A stretch of 59,467 nucleotides of DNA from NCBI GenBank assembly GCA_964585305.1, contig CAZPDM010000019.1:1-59467 (forward strand), read 5' to 3'. The stretch comes from CAZPDM01 sp964585305. GTDB taxonomy: Bacteria; Planctomycetota; Uabimicrobiia; Uabimicrobiales; JABWCH01. Under the pieces are notes generated by a model. That model was not told where the DNA came from, did not search any database, and saw only the letters and a program-made list of their open reading frames with translations. Both the position numbers and the translations under genes were made by a program. This document shows, piece by piece, positions 15,029 to 24,148 of this stretch; position 1 is the first letter of the stretch, and each line of letters opens with the position of its first letter.

Positions 15029-16357
15029 CAGAAATTCTTAAATAAATATACCGAAATTTCTGTTGTTGGTCTTAAAAATAAGTATGCGACAAGTTTACCT
15101 GATTTTATACGCCATAAAGGCGTAATTTTACCAGGATTTGTTAAAGCTCATGGGCACGATCATGAATCTCCAATAATTGGGATTGTTAAAGATGTTCCAT
15201 TAACATTATGGCTTGATGGTGCTGTAAATGTTTTTACAAAATTTTTAGAAGAATGTAAAGAAGATATAAGAAACAAACTAAAACAATCTGGCCATCTCAT
15301 TACATACTTAAAAGCCAGATTAGATGACATTTACTATGGAATTACAACTTCTTTAGTTCACCATTGCAATTATAATAAGTACCATCTTGATGAGATTATT
15401 GCAGCAAATGAACAAGCTGGAACAAGGATGATTGTTGCGGTTGGAAGTCAGGATCGTCATTATTATGAAAAAATTTTGGACCTTAACATAAATAAAGTAT
15501 TGGCAAGAATGGATGAGTATTGGAAAAAATTTACAGCAGTAAGACGTACAAGCATGATCCCTGGTCCCGATCAATTTTTTTCAAATGGCCCAGAGTTATT
15601 GAAAGCATTAAAAAAATGGGCAGATGAGCATAAAACCTTAATTCATACTCATAGTTCTGAAGAATACAATACAACCGAATGGTTTAAAAAACAATATGGC
15701 ATGACAGAAGTACAATACGCTTATAGTATAGGTTTTCTAGGAGAAACTACTCTTTTAGCACATCAAGTTCATTGCACAGAAGAAGATTTAGTACTTTTAC
15801 AAAAGACAGGCACTAAAATTGTTCATAATCCTTTAGCTAATACAATTTTAGGATCAGGAATGCCTCCTGTGTTAAAGATGCTTCAGATGGGAATTCCTGT
15901 TGCAATTTCAACAGATGGCTCTGGGAGTGCAGACAACCAAAATATTTTGGCGGCGGCAAGATTAGCTTCACAATACCAAAAAGCCTTGCATCGTGATGCA
16001 ACCGTATTACCTGCGCAAAAAGTATTAGAAATGATTACTATTGATGCGGCTAAAATTTTGGGATTAAATTGCGGTTCTCTTGAAACTGGTAGAGATGCTG
16101 ACATTATTCTTATTGATCTACAACGTCCAAACTTAACGCCAACTAAAATTTCTAATGTTGTTGAGAATTTAATATGGGCTTCTGATGGCAGTGAAGTACG
16201 CTATGTTATAGCTGGTGGACAGATTTTAAAAGATGATTATTCTTACACAACTTTGGATAGTTCAAGTGTTTTAAGCAATGTTCAACAACTTTCTGAAATG
16301 TTAGATGAATATAAAAAAGTTAGCGGAAATCTTAAAGGAACAGGTGCTAATCAATAG
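15029..16357 (+). CDS. Amidohydrolase, MtaD/AtzA-TrzN-like deaminase (N-terminus lost in gap)
   Basis: 442 residues remain after the gap. This is a metal-dependent hydrolase of the cytosine-deaminase-like amidohydrolase superfamily. Metal-site motifs are in order: ILPGFVKAHGHDH, then IHTHSSEE, then LLAHQVHCTEEDL, and STDGSGSADN with the catalytic Asp. The C-terminal beta-sandwich returns with GSLETGRDADIILIDL. Related enzymes deaminate S-adenosylhomocysteine/methylthioadenosine or guanine, or dechlorinate triazines; I cannot choose a substrate. About 60-70 residues of the N-terminal sandwich are missing. A frame read back through the N run to 14813 is not a valid start. Confidence 0.85.
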   Translation, partial: QKFLNKYTEISVVGLKNKYATSLPDFIRHKGVILPGFVKAHGHDHESPIIGIVKDVPLTLWLDGAVNVFTKFLEECKEDIRNKLKQSGHLITYLKARLDDIYYGITTSLVHHCNYNKYHLDEIIAANEQAGTRMIVAVGSQDRHYYEKILDLNINKVLARMDEYWKKFTAVRRTSMIPGPDQFFSNGPELLKALKKWADEHKTLIHTHSSEEYNTTEWFKKQYGMTEVQYAYSIGFLGETTLLAHQVHCTEEDLVLLQKTGTKIVHNPLANTILGSGMPPVLKMLQMGIPVAISTDGSGSADNQNILAAARLASQYQKALHRDATVLPAQKVLEMITIDAAKILGLNCGSLETGRDADIILIDLQRPNLTPTKISNVVENLIWASDGSEVRYVIAGGQILKDDYSYTTLDSSSVLSNVQQLSEMLDEYKKVSGNLKGTGANQ

Positions 16358-16429
16358 TTAAAGTTAAAATATAGATTTTTGTTTGAAAGTGATAATGTTT
16401 ATTTTTTATAAAATTTTAAGGGGCACTTC

Positions 16430-17068
16430 ATGAAAAAATTGATCGGATTGCTTGTAATTCTTTCTTTAGTAGGATGCGCTTCTTATATTGCTTTGCCTAA
16501 AGATACAACACGTCTTGCTCACAATCGCATTAAAAAACAGGAAAAATCGGGATTGATTTTAGCTGCTGAAGATTATTCTGAATCTAGCAAGTGCTATCGA
16601 TATTTCTATCGTAATCTGCTTGATATGGGTTATCTTCCTGTATATGTATGCGTAGGTAATCAAAGTGATTATGAATTTACTATTCGTAATGAAAATATTA
16701 TCTATCGTTTTGAAGATGGTACTCAAGCACAAGCAGTTTCTTTTAAGGAAATTATTGATGCTTCCCAATCTTCTCCTGCTGCTTCTATACTACTTTTCCC
16801 ATTTGGAATTATCCCTACTTTCTTAAGCTGGAATTCCATTGAAAATGCGAACGATCAGCTTGATCAAGATTACAGTCAAAAGGCTTTCCGTGATTGCCAT
16901 GTTTTAAAGGGTGATAATTTATTTGGATTTATGTTCTTTAAGGTACCAGATGGTAAAAAAGTTGTTTCTACTAAAGATTCTACATTAGAAATTAAAGCTG
17001 CTAAAAAAGCTGCTAAAGGCGAAATGGCAGAAACAATAAGCCTTATCGTTTCTGTTGATGCTGACTAA
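16430..17068 (+). CDS. Putative lipoprotein, unknown function (212 aa)
   Basis: The N-terminus MKKLIGLLVILSLVGC is a clear lipoprotein signal with lipobox LVGC (Cys16). The mature part holds a beta-rich region (PVYVCVGNQSDYEFTIRNENIIYRF, split here by the reader at will) resembling proteins that describe poorly ordered C-terminal regions. A hydrophobic stretch ASILLFPFGIIPTFLSW (about 118-134) could insert in or touch a membrane. An Ala/Lys segment (KAAKKAAKGE) lies near the end. AAGGGG precedes the ATG. It follows the amidohydrolase gene by about 70 bases. No family was recognised. Confidence 0.7.
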   Translation: MKKLIGLLVILSLVGCASYIALPKDTTRLAHNRIKKQEKSGLILAAEDYSESSKCYRYFYRNLLDMGYLPVYVCVGNQSDYEFTIRNENIIYRFEDGTQAQAVSFKEIIDASQSSPAASILLFPFGIIPTFLSWNSIENANDQLDQDYSQKAFRDCHVLKGDNLFGFMFFKVPDGKKVVSTKDSTLEIKAAKKAAKGEMAETISLIVSVDAD

Positions 17069-17111
17069 AATATAATTTATTTAAAAAAAGATAATTATTG
17101 GTATATTAAAT

Positions 17112-17295
17112 AAGTTTTTTGACATCCAACCATGAGGAATTGAACCCGCCGCTGCAATTTCTTTTCGTTAAAACCATCATTTATAAGCGACGGGTTAATT
17201 CCTACCATGCACTGACGTGCATGGACTAGTACACTAGGATAAGGAAAATATGTCCAGCAATTTAGTTGACAAACCACTTAGTCCAAATACTTTTG
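17112..17295 (+). mobile_element. R2 element copy B
   Basis: The right end TTAGTCCAAATACTTTTG (17278-17295) is the inverted complement of the left end of copy A; the left end of copy B is eroded (AAGTTTTTTGAC). Outer arms are AGGAATTGAACCCGCCGCT (17135-17153) and AGCGACGGGTTAATTCCT (17186-17203). The second hairpin is CCATGCAC/GTGCATGG (17205-17224). A 24-codon frame with AAGGA ahead starts at 17250. The element lies 60 bases upstream of the TPR lipoprotein gene. Confidence 0.75.
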
Positions 17296-17324
17296 CTAAC
17301 TTACTTAAACAAATATATATCTAA
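17250..17324 (+). other. Short open frame inside and beyond R2 copy B (24 aa)
   Basis: ATG 17250 has AAGGA 5 bases upstream. The peptide begins MSSNLVDKPLSPNTFANLL. The start of the same peptide (MSSNLVDKTLS, 11 aa) occurs in R2 copy C at 54007. The identity is also present at DNA level, so it does not by itself prove translation. Confidence 0.25.
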
Positions 17325-17354
17325 ATTTTTTTATAAAAAAAGAAAGAGAAATCC

Positions 17355-18314
17355 ATGAAATTATATTTAATTATACTTTTTGTTTTTTTAATTGCTTGTG
17401 AATCAGTTCCTTTATATGAACAAAAATATAATATGGCTGTGAATACATGGAAACAAGGAAATAGAAACGAAGCTATTACTTTATTACAAGAAGCCTTACA
17501 GGAAAACCCTGATTTTTATGAAGGCCGTTTAGAATTAGGAAGTTATTATTTTCAACAAAAGAAATATAAAGAAGCTGCAGCACAATATGAGGCAGCAGTT
17601 GAAATTGCTCCACAAGATCCTAATCCTTGGATTTTAGCAGGAGAAAGTTACTTGGAATTAGCAAGAAGTATAGAATATACTGATATTGAAGAACGTAGTC
17701 AGAAATTTCTTACCGGACAAAATAAATTTAGTAACGCGTTACGATTAGATGGAATCTCAAAAGAAGATAAATTTCGCGCAACATTAGGTAAAGGTATTTG
17801 CCAACTTTATCGAACTTTAAAAGAAGATGCTCGCGAATATATTGGTGATGCGTTAAGAATGAAGCCCAACGATGTTGTGGCCCAATTTTATAATGCTGTG
17901 ATGTTGGAACAACAACTTGGGCCAAATAAAAAATCTTTGGAAAAATATAAAGAAGTTTTAGAAAAAGAAGAAAAGAAAAGAAACAATTCTGAAGGAGCCG
18001 AACCTCTTCATCTTGAGGCATTACAAAATATTGGTGATTCTTTTTGCAAACTTAATCTAACTTCCAGTGCTTACGATTATTATAAAGATTTTCTTAATTA
18101 TGGTGGAAAAAATAAAAATATCCAGGAATTTGTAAGCACTGAAAACAATCGCAGACAAGCAGAAGAATCCCGCAGACAAGCAGAAGAAGTCAAAAATAAT
18201 AAAGTAGAAGAAACAGTTATGATATGCCCGGCTTGCGAACGTTTTGGCAAAAAAGGACAAACAGTTTGTGAATTTGATGGAACTGATTTGATTATCTTTC
18301 AAGATAAAAAATAG
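17355..18314 (+). CDS. TPR lipoprotein with C-terminal zinc-ribbon-like motif
   Basis: The product is 319 aa. The signal is MKLYLIILFVFLIAC (lipobox LIAC, Cys15). TPR-type helical pairs fill residues about 25-250 (AVNTWKQGNRNEAITLLQEA, YYFQQKKYKEAAAQYEAAVE and later units ending NLTSSAYDYYKDFLNYG). An Arg/Gln/Glu helix follows. The C-terminus has CPAC and CEFDGTDL, like the Cys-rich 'C..DGT.L' ribbons often found near bacterial kinases. A zinc ribbon on an exported lipoprotein is unusual. The kinase gene starts 11 bases after the stop, so the two are probably translated from one mRNA. Confidence 0.8.
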   Translation: MKLYLIILFVFLIACESVPLYEQKYNMAVNTWKQGNRNEAITLLQEALQENPDFYEGRLELGSYYFQQKKYKEAAAQYEAAVEIAPQDPNPWILAGESYLELARSIEYTDIEERSQKFLTGQNKFSNALRLDGISKEDKFRATLGKGICQLYRTLKEDAREYIGDALRMKPNDVVAQFYNAVMLEQQLGPNKKSLEKYKEVLEKEEKKRNNSEGAEPLHLEALQNIGDSFCKLNLTSSAYDYYKDFLNYGGKNKNIQEFVSTENNRRQAEESRRQAEEVKNNKVEETVMICPACERFGKKGQTVCEFDGTDLIIFQDKK

Positions 18315-18325
18315 TGGAGTAAAGT

Positions 18326-21300
18326 ATGGCGGAAGAAAATTCTTTTCAAAATACACCAGAACACCCACAAAATACACCAGAAAAACCTAATAAAAAATTA
18401 GATGACATATCAATTTTATCTGCCCATAAGATTATTGGTGAACCTCAAAATATCCCCAAAGTAACCTCTATTGAACTATCAAATATTCCTTTAGGAAATG
18501 GCATAGTTCAAGATGTTGCTCCATCTACCCCTTTTTTAAAGATACAAGAAATTCAGGAAAATATTGAAAACAAATCTTCTGCTGATAATGTTCTTTTAGA
18601 ACAGGAAAACCAAGCAGGTGAAAGCCTGTTTGACTCTGAAGTCAGTGCAGGCGAAACTCTTGTTGATACTGCATTACAGCAGAAAACAGATGCAACTTGC
18701 CAACAAGAAAACCAAGCAGGTGAAAGCCTGTTTGACTCTGAAGTCAGTGCAGGCGAAACTCNNNNNNNNNNNNNNNNNNNNNNNNNNNNNNNNNNNNNNN
18801 NNNNNNNNNNNNNNNNNNNNNNNNNNNNNNNNNNNNNNNNNNNNNNNNNNNNNNNNNNNNNGATTACCTTTGCAACAAGAAAGCAGTGCAGGCGAAACTC
18901 TCGTTGATACAGGATTACCTTTGCAACAAGAAAGCAGTGCAGGCGAAACTCTTGTTGATACAGGATTGCCTTTAAAAGAAGAAAGTGTCTGCGAGACACT
19001 AGTAGATACAGAATTAACTTTACAACAGGCAAGTTCTGGACAAACATTAGTAGATACGTCGATACCTTCAAAAGAAGAAAGTGTCTGCGAGACACTAGTA
19101 GATACAGAATTAACTTTACAACAGGCAAGTTCTGGACAAACATTAGTAGATACATCCTTGATTCAACAAGAGCATTCCTCTGTCCAACATTCTACTATTA
19201 AAGGTCGCTATATAGATGCTCCACCGTCTGTTCCTGTTTTATCAGTAGTAGACTCGCCAAATGAAACTCTTGCTTCTATTTCAACATCTGAACCTAGTGA
19301 AATTATTACACTAATACCAACAACATCTGAAGCTGGTAAAATTGTTGAAACAGTGTCTGAACCCAGTGAAAATCTGGTTGATACAACACCTACATCTGCA
19401 CCTGGTGAAACTCTTGCATCTATTTCTATATCGCAACCTACAGAAAATAATATTGAGCCAACGCCTGCAGTAACACCTATATCAAATGAAACACTTGCTT
19501 ATATTCCAGAAGAAAAACATCAAGAAATTCCTTTAGAAAAATCAACAGCAACACTTGCTAATATTATTTCTGATGCAGAAAAGAATTTTTCTTCTAATAT
19601 AGAAGAAAAAAATATCTTACCAACACCAACAACTATTAAAGAACCAACGCCTGCAAAAGAAATGATTTCCATTCAGATTGCAGAAGGTCCAGATACTATA
19701 CTTCCTGAAAAATTTGCAAAAGATATTCATACTGAATCAACAGAGAATATCCCATCTTCTCAAATTACAACAGATATATTACAAAAAAATATTTCTGCTC
19801 AAAAACAAGTAATTTCTAGCAATCCTGTCGAAACAAAAAGTCTTTCTCCTAAACCTATTCAAACAGCATCTAAAACACTTCCTCCTACACTCAATCTTCC
19901 TAAAACAAACCAACCTACTTTAAATTTTGCAGCTTCACCAAATCCGACTGCATCCAAACGTGTTCCTTTATCCACACCTGGAACAAAAACAGTTCCGTCG
20001 GATAATCCTCTTGCTGATTCTATTTGGCATAATGCGCCTCCTGCTGGTACCCAAAGTAAAATTGCTGGTACTACAAGTGGTTTTGCCGTAACAAGAATTG
20101 AAGGTACTAACCTTTGTTTAGGTTCTGTTATTGGTGGAAAATATAAAATTATAGAAACCCTTGGTAAGGGAGGAATGGGAATTGTTTTTAAAGTAGAACA
20201 TTTATTATTACCTAATAAAAAATATTTTGCTTTAAAATTATTGCATTCGCACCTTTCTCAGGATGAATCTTTTCGTAAAAGATTTGTCCGAGAAGTTGAA
20301 ATGGCAATGGAATTTACCCACGAAAATGCTATTCAGATAAGAGATTTTGGAGAAATAGAAGACGGTTCTCAATATTTTACTATGGATTTTTCTACAGGAA
20401 GATCTTTGGGAAGTATTGTTAAAAGTGAAGGATGTCTTTCTTTTTCAAGGTCTGTTCATATTGTTAAGCAAGTACTTGGTGCATTAAGACAAGCACATGC
20501 AAAAGGTATTGTCCATCGCGATCTTAAACCAGATAATATTTTGATAGAATATCATTTGGGAAAGGATCATCCCCTTGTATTAGATTTTGGGATTGCCAAA
20601 TTATTTAATGAAAGTGGGGAAGAAAAACTTACTCAAAAAACTGCAATTGGAACTCCTTTATATATGTCTCCTGAACAAGCAAGTGGAGAAGGTGTGGATA
20701 ACCGCACAGATTTATATTCAATGGGAGTTATTTTATATCAGCTTATTACAGCAAAATTACCATTTACAGGCCCAATTCGAGATGTTTTATTTGGACACAT
20801 GGTAAAACCAGTACCTCCTCCGCGAGAAGTGCGCCCTGATCTTAATATTCCAGAGTCTTTGCAAAGAATTATTTTAAAAGCATTAGAAAAAGATCGAAAA
20901 GACCGTTTTAGTAATGCTCAAGAATTTATTGATGCTCTTGAGGAATTTGAAAAAAATCCACAAGCAACAATTTCTCTGAGTACTTCTGAAACAGCCTCTG
21001 CAACATTACCAATTTCTTCTGCTTTAGGAATGCCTAAAAAAAGTTCTTCTATTCGTAAGGTCAGCTCTATACTTTTTACTATTTTAGTTTTAATATGTGC
21101 ATTAGGATATTGGGTGCATAATACACAAATACAACCATTTCAAAAATATACACAAGAATTTAGCCGACTTATTGAAGATAAAAAATTTGAACAGGCAGAA
21201 AGCGTTTTACAAAGAATTGAACATCTTTGGTTCTATCATCAAGAAGCTTTCCAAATGCTACAAAGATTGAATCTGGCGAAAGCAGAAGAATCTATACGCA

Positions 21301-22664
21301 AAGCTAAAGAAGCGGAAGAAAAAGCTGAAGCTGAACGTAAAGCCGAAGAAGAACGCAAAGCTAAAGAGGCAGAAGACAAAGCCGAAGCTGAACGCAAAGC
21401 CAAAGAAGCAGAAGACAAAGCTGAGGCCGAACGTAAAGCTAAAGAGGCAGAAGACAAAGCTGAAGCAGAGCGAAAAGCTAAAGAACTTGCGGAACAAAAA
21501 GCCAAGGAAGCCGCTGCAAAAGCTGAAGCTGAACGTAAGGCCAGAGAATTAGCAGAAAAGCAAGCAAAAGACCTTGCTGAAAAGAAAGCCAAAGAAGCTG
21601 TGTTAGCGGCAGAGTTAAAAGAACTTGAAAATCTAGTTAAAAATGGACAGCAATTTTTTGCTTTAAAACAATATGCTGCTGCACAACAACAATTTTCTCA
21701 ATTTTTTGCAAAAAATGGAGAAAAGAAACTGGTTGATAAATCCTCAATTGCCAGCCGTTTATTGGGAATATGCTACTACAAATCTAAAAATTATGAACAA
21801 GCACTTTTCTATTTAAATAAAGTAGCTGCCGAAAAAAATATACTTGTGTTAGGTTACCAAGGATTGTGCTTGTATGAATTAGGGCAAAAAGATAATCAAG
21901 CACTTTCAGCAATTGAGTCTGCATTAAAGAGTACCCAAACTAAAGAAATAAGGGCCGAACTTTACAAAGCAAGAATTGAAATTCTTTTACGCAGTTATTC
22001 CTATAATAAGGAAGAAATTTTTTCCAGTATGAAAAATTATTTAAACAATTTTAGCAGTGTTGCTCCTATAGAATATTGGAAAAAAGCTGGTTTTATTGCT
22101 CGCGATTTGGGGGATAACAAACAAGCTCTTTCTTATTTGCAAACATATTCCCAACAGATAGCAAAAAAAGGGCAAGAAGATCAAGAGGTTCTTGATACTA
22201 TTTTATCACTTCAAAATTACCAACCATTGGCTATGGGAAATATGTGGCGTTATAAAGTTCATATCCACAAAACTAACCAAATGAGTGAAATATTCTTTAG
22301 GGTAGTTTCTGATGTTGCAGGACAATATTCTGTTCAAGATAATCGAGGCGATACCAGAATTTGGACAATGGGTAACGGTTATTTTGTTCGAGAAAATAAA
22401 AAAATGTTTCCTATCCCTGTTACATTATATGCTAATTGGGATCGAGATTCACAACAACAGGCTAGAATTATTGCTGTCAATGAACTTGTTAAAACAGATG
22501 CTGGGGAATTTTATTGCATTGTAGTACAAGTAAATTCTATTAGCAATAGTTCTTTCATGACAAAAGAATATTATGCTCCAAATGTTGGTGAAGTTCGTGC
22601 AGAAAATTATTCAAATGGACAAAAAACATACCAACGTGATTTAATTTTTTACCTAATCAAATAA
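18326..22664 (+). CDS. Membrane Ser/Thr protein kinase with ETLVDT repeat region (gene crosses an assembly gap)
   Basis: I join two frames separated by the 100-N run at 18762-18861. The gene starts at ATG 18326 (GGAG upstream) and ends TAA 22664. The frames agree if the true gap is a multiple of 3, for example 12 plus multiples of 51. N-terminal part: repeats of 17 residues around ETLVDT. Kinase domain about 20140-20950: LGKGGMG, FALKLL, HRDLKPDN (Asp codon 20520), DFG (20583) and YMSPEQASGEG, so it should be active. A membrane helix lies at about 21061-21117. A Lys/Ala/Glu coiled coil follows (21290-21640), then TPR-like helices and a C-terminal beta-rich domain outside the membrane. It sits between the TPR lipoprotein and subtilase genes, 11 and 3 bases apart. 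Confidence 0.88.
18601..19155 (+). repeat. Coding tandem repeats (ETLVDT array)
   Basis: Two 51-bp units (17 aa, GLPLQQESSAGETLVDT) and two 102-bp units (34 aa, starting SVCETLVDT) are visible right of the gap. Left of it, a 110-bp spaced pair encodes AGESLFDSEVSAGET. Units are nearly identical at DNA level, which explains why the assembly broke here. Confidence 0.85.
18762..18861. other. Assembly gap (100 N) inside kinase repeats
   Basis: Placeholder of exactly 100 N. One codon base lies before it and two after it, so the true missing length should be divisible by 3, not 100. Confidence 0.95.
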
Positions 22665-22667
22665 AAA

Positions 22668-24077
22668 ATGAAAGACTATTTATTTCTCATAGTTGTAATA
22701 TTTAGCATAGCTGTTTGGGGGCAAGATGTCTCTGAAATGCTTCAATATTCTCATGTAAAAGATTCCTTGCTTGTTCGCTTCAAAAATATAGAAGACTCTA
22801 AACTAGATCAAGCAAGAAAAGATTGGTTTTGGCAGCAGTTGCAAGTTACACATATTAAGCAATTAGAAATTGTCCCTGATCTTTATGCTATACAATTACC
22901 AGAAAATAGTAATTTGGCAGCAATTTTACCTTGGTTATTCAATAATTATAAGGATATTTTGTATGCTGAACCAAATTATATTGCCAATTTTGATTTAAAT
23001 AGCAACGACCCTTATTTTGAGGATGGTAGTTTGTGGGGATTGGAAAAAATACAAGCCCCACAAGCATGGGACTCAAAAAGAGAAAGCGATATTATTGTTG
23101 CTATTCTTGACAGCGGAGCCGATCCTACACATGAAGATTTGAAAGACAATATTTGGAAAAATCCTTACGAATTTAACGGAACTCCTGGTATTGATGATGA
23201 TGAAAATGGTTACATGGATGATCTTCAAGGATGGAACACTGTTAAAAACTCTGCAAATATAGAAGATGATGTTCGACATGGAAGTCATGTCGCAGGGATT
23301 ATTGGCGGCACAGGAAATAATAAAATAGGCATATCTGGCGTTTGTTGGAAAGTACAGCTTATGATTGTTAAAGTAGGTGATACAACTGGCATTACCTATG
23401 CAGGTGCAATCAATGGGCTTGAATATGCTCGAAGAAGCCATGCTAAAATTTGTAACATGAGCTTTGGAGCTGGCAGTTTTTCACAAGCTATGTATGATGC
23501 TATTGGAGTTTTAAAATCTGAAGGAATTATATGTGTTTGCGCCGCGGGAAACCGATCAGGCAATAATAACGACATCAATCCTTATTTCCCAGCAAGTTAT
23601 GATCATGACAATATTGTTTCCGTAACAGCATCTAATATCAATGATGATTTACATACTACTTCCGCTTATGGCCCAAATTCTGTTGATATTTTTGCTCCAG
23701 GAGTAGGAATTTTAAGTACTGTACCTCCTTCTCTTAACGCTGGAAAGGCTTATTTAAAACTCAACGGAACTTCTATGGCTGCTCCACATATTGCAGGCTG
23801 CCTTGCTTTGTTATGGGCACGTTACTCTGATTTAACCTATCAGGAACTTATTGCCAAAATATTGAGAACAGTAGATCTTTTGCCAAATGGAACAAGTAAA
23901 GTAAAATCAGGCGGTAGAGTAAATATTTATAATGCCTTAATGGAAACTGAAGGACGAGAAAGTGGCAGCGGAGGATGTTCCAGCTATCCACATCAATATT
24001 CAATAATTTCTGCGATAAGTAATCTTATTCCATATTTATTGCTTTTAGGATTTTTTTTAAAAAGAAAAAAACGTTAA
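22668..24077 (+). CDS. Subtilisin-like serine protease (S8) with C-terminal membrane/sorting segment
   Basis: The product is 469 aa. A signal peptide (MKDYLFLIVVIFSIAVWGQ) is followed by a propeptide-like region (residues about 20-105). The catalytic triad is Asp in VAILDSGAD, His in HGSHVAG and Ser in NGTSMAAPH. The oxyanion Asn is in CAAGNRSG. The C-terminus is a Gly/Ser/Cys linker (GRESGSGGCSS), a hydrophobic helix (about 20 residues) and KRKKR, the architecture of Cys-containing CTERM-type sorting signals. The start codon is 3 bases after the kinase stop with no clear Shine-Dalgarno, which implies translational coupling. A kinase-controlled envelope protease is a reasonable inference. Confidence 0.9.
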   Translation: MKDYLFLIVVIFSIAVWGQDVSEMLQYSHVKDSLLVRFKNIEDSKLDQARKDWFWQQLQVTHIKQLEIVPDLYAIQLPENSNLAAILPWLFNNYKDILYAEPNYIANFDLNSNDPYFEDGSLWGLEKIQAPQAWDSKRESDIIVAILDSGADPTHEDLKDNIWKNPYEFNGTPGIDDDENGYMDDLQGWNTVKNSANIEDDVRHGSHVAGIIGGTGNNKIGISGVCWKVQLMIVKVGDTTGITYAGAINGLEYARRSHAKICNMSFGAGSFSQAMYDAIGVLKSEGIICVCAAGNRSGNNNDINPYFPASYDHDNIVSVTASNINDDLHTTSAYGPNSVDIFAPGVGILSTVPPSLNAGKAYLKLNGTSMAAPHIAGCLALLWARYSDLTYQELIAKILRTVDLLPNGTSKVKSGGRVNIYNALMETEGRESGSGGCSSYPHQYSIISAISNLIPYLLLLGFFLKRKKR

Positions 24078-24084
24078 AATATAT

Positions 24085-24112
24085 CCGCCAGTTTTTGCTG
24101 GCGGTTTATTTT
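24085..24112 (+). terminator. Intrinsic terminator after subtilase gene
   Basis: CCGCCAG (24085-24091) and CTGGCGG (24098-24104) with loop TTTTTG are followed by TTTATTTT. Confidence 0.85.
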
Positions 24113-24148
24113 GTCCAAAAAGAAAACGGGAAGATAGGGAAAAATATT

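Noticed and set aside
21239..21592. Antisense Ala/Ser/Phe-rich frames opposite the kinase coiled coil
   Set aside because: They mirror the repeated Lys/Ala/Glu codons of the sense strand.
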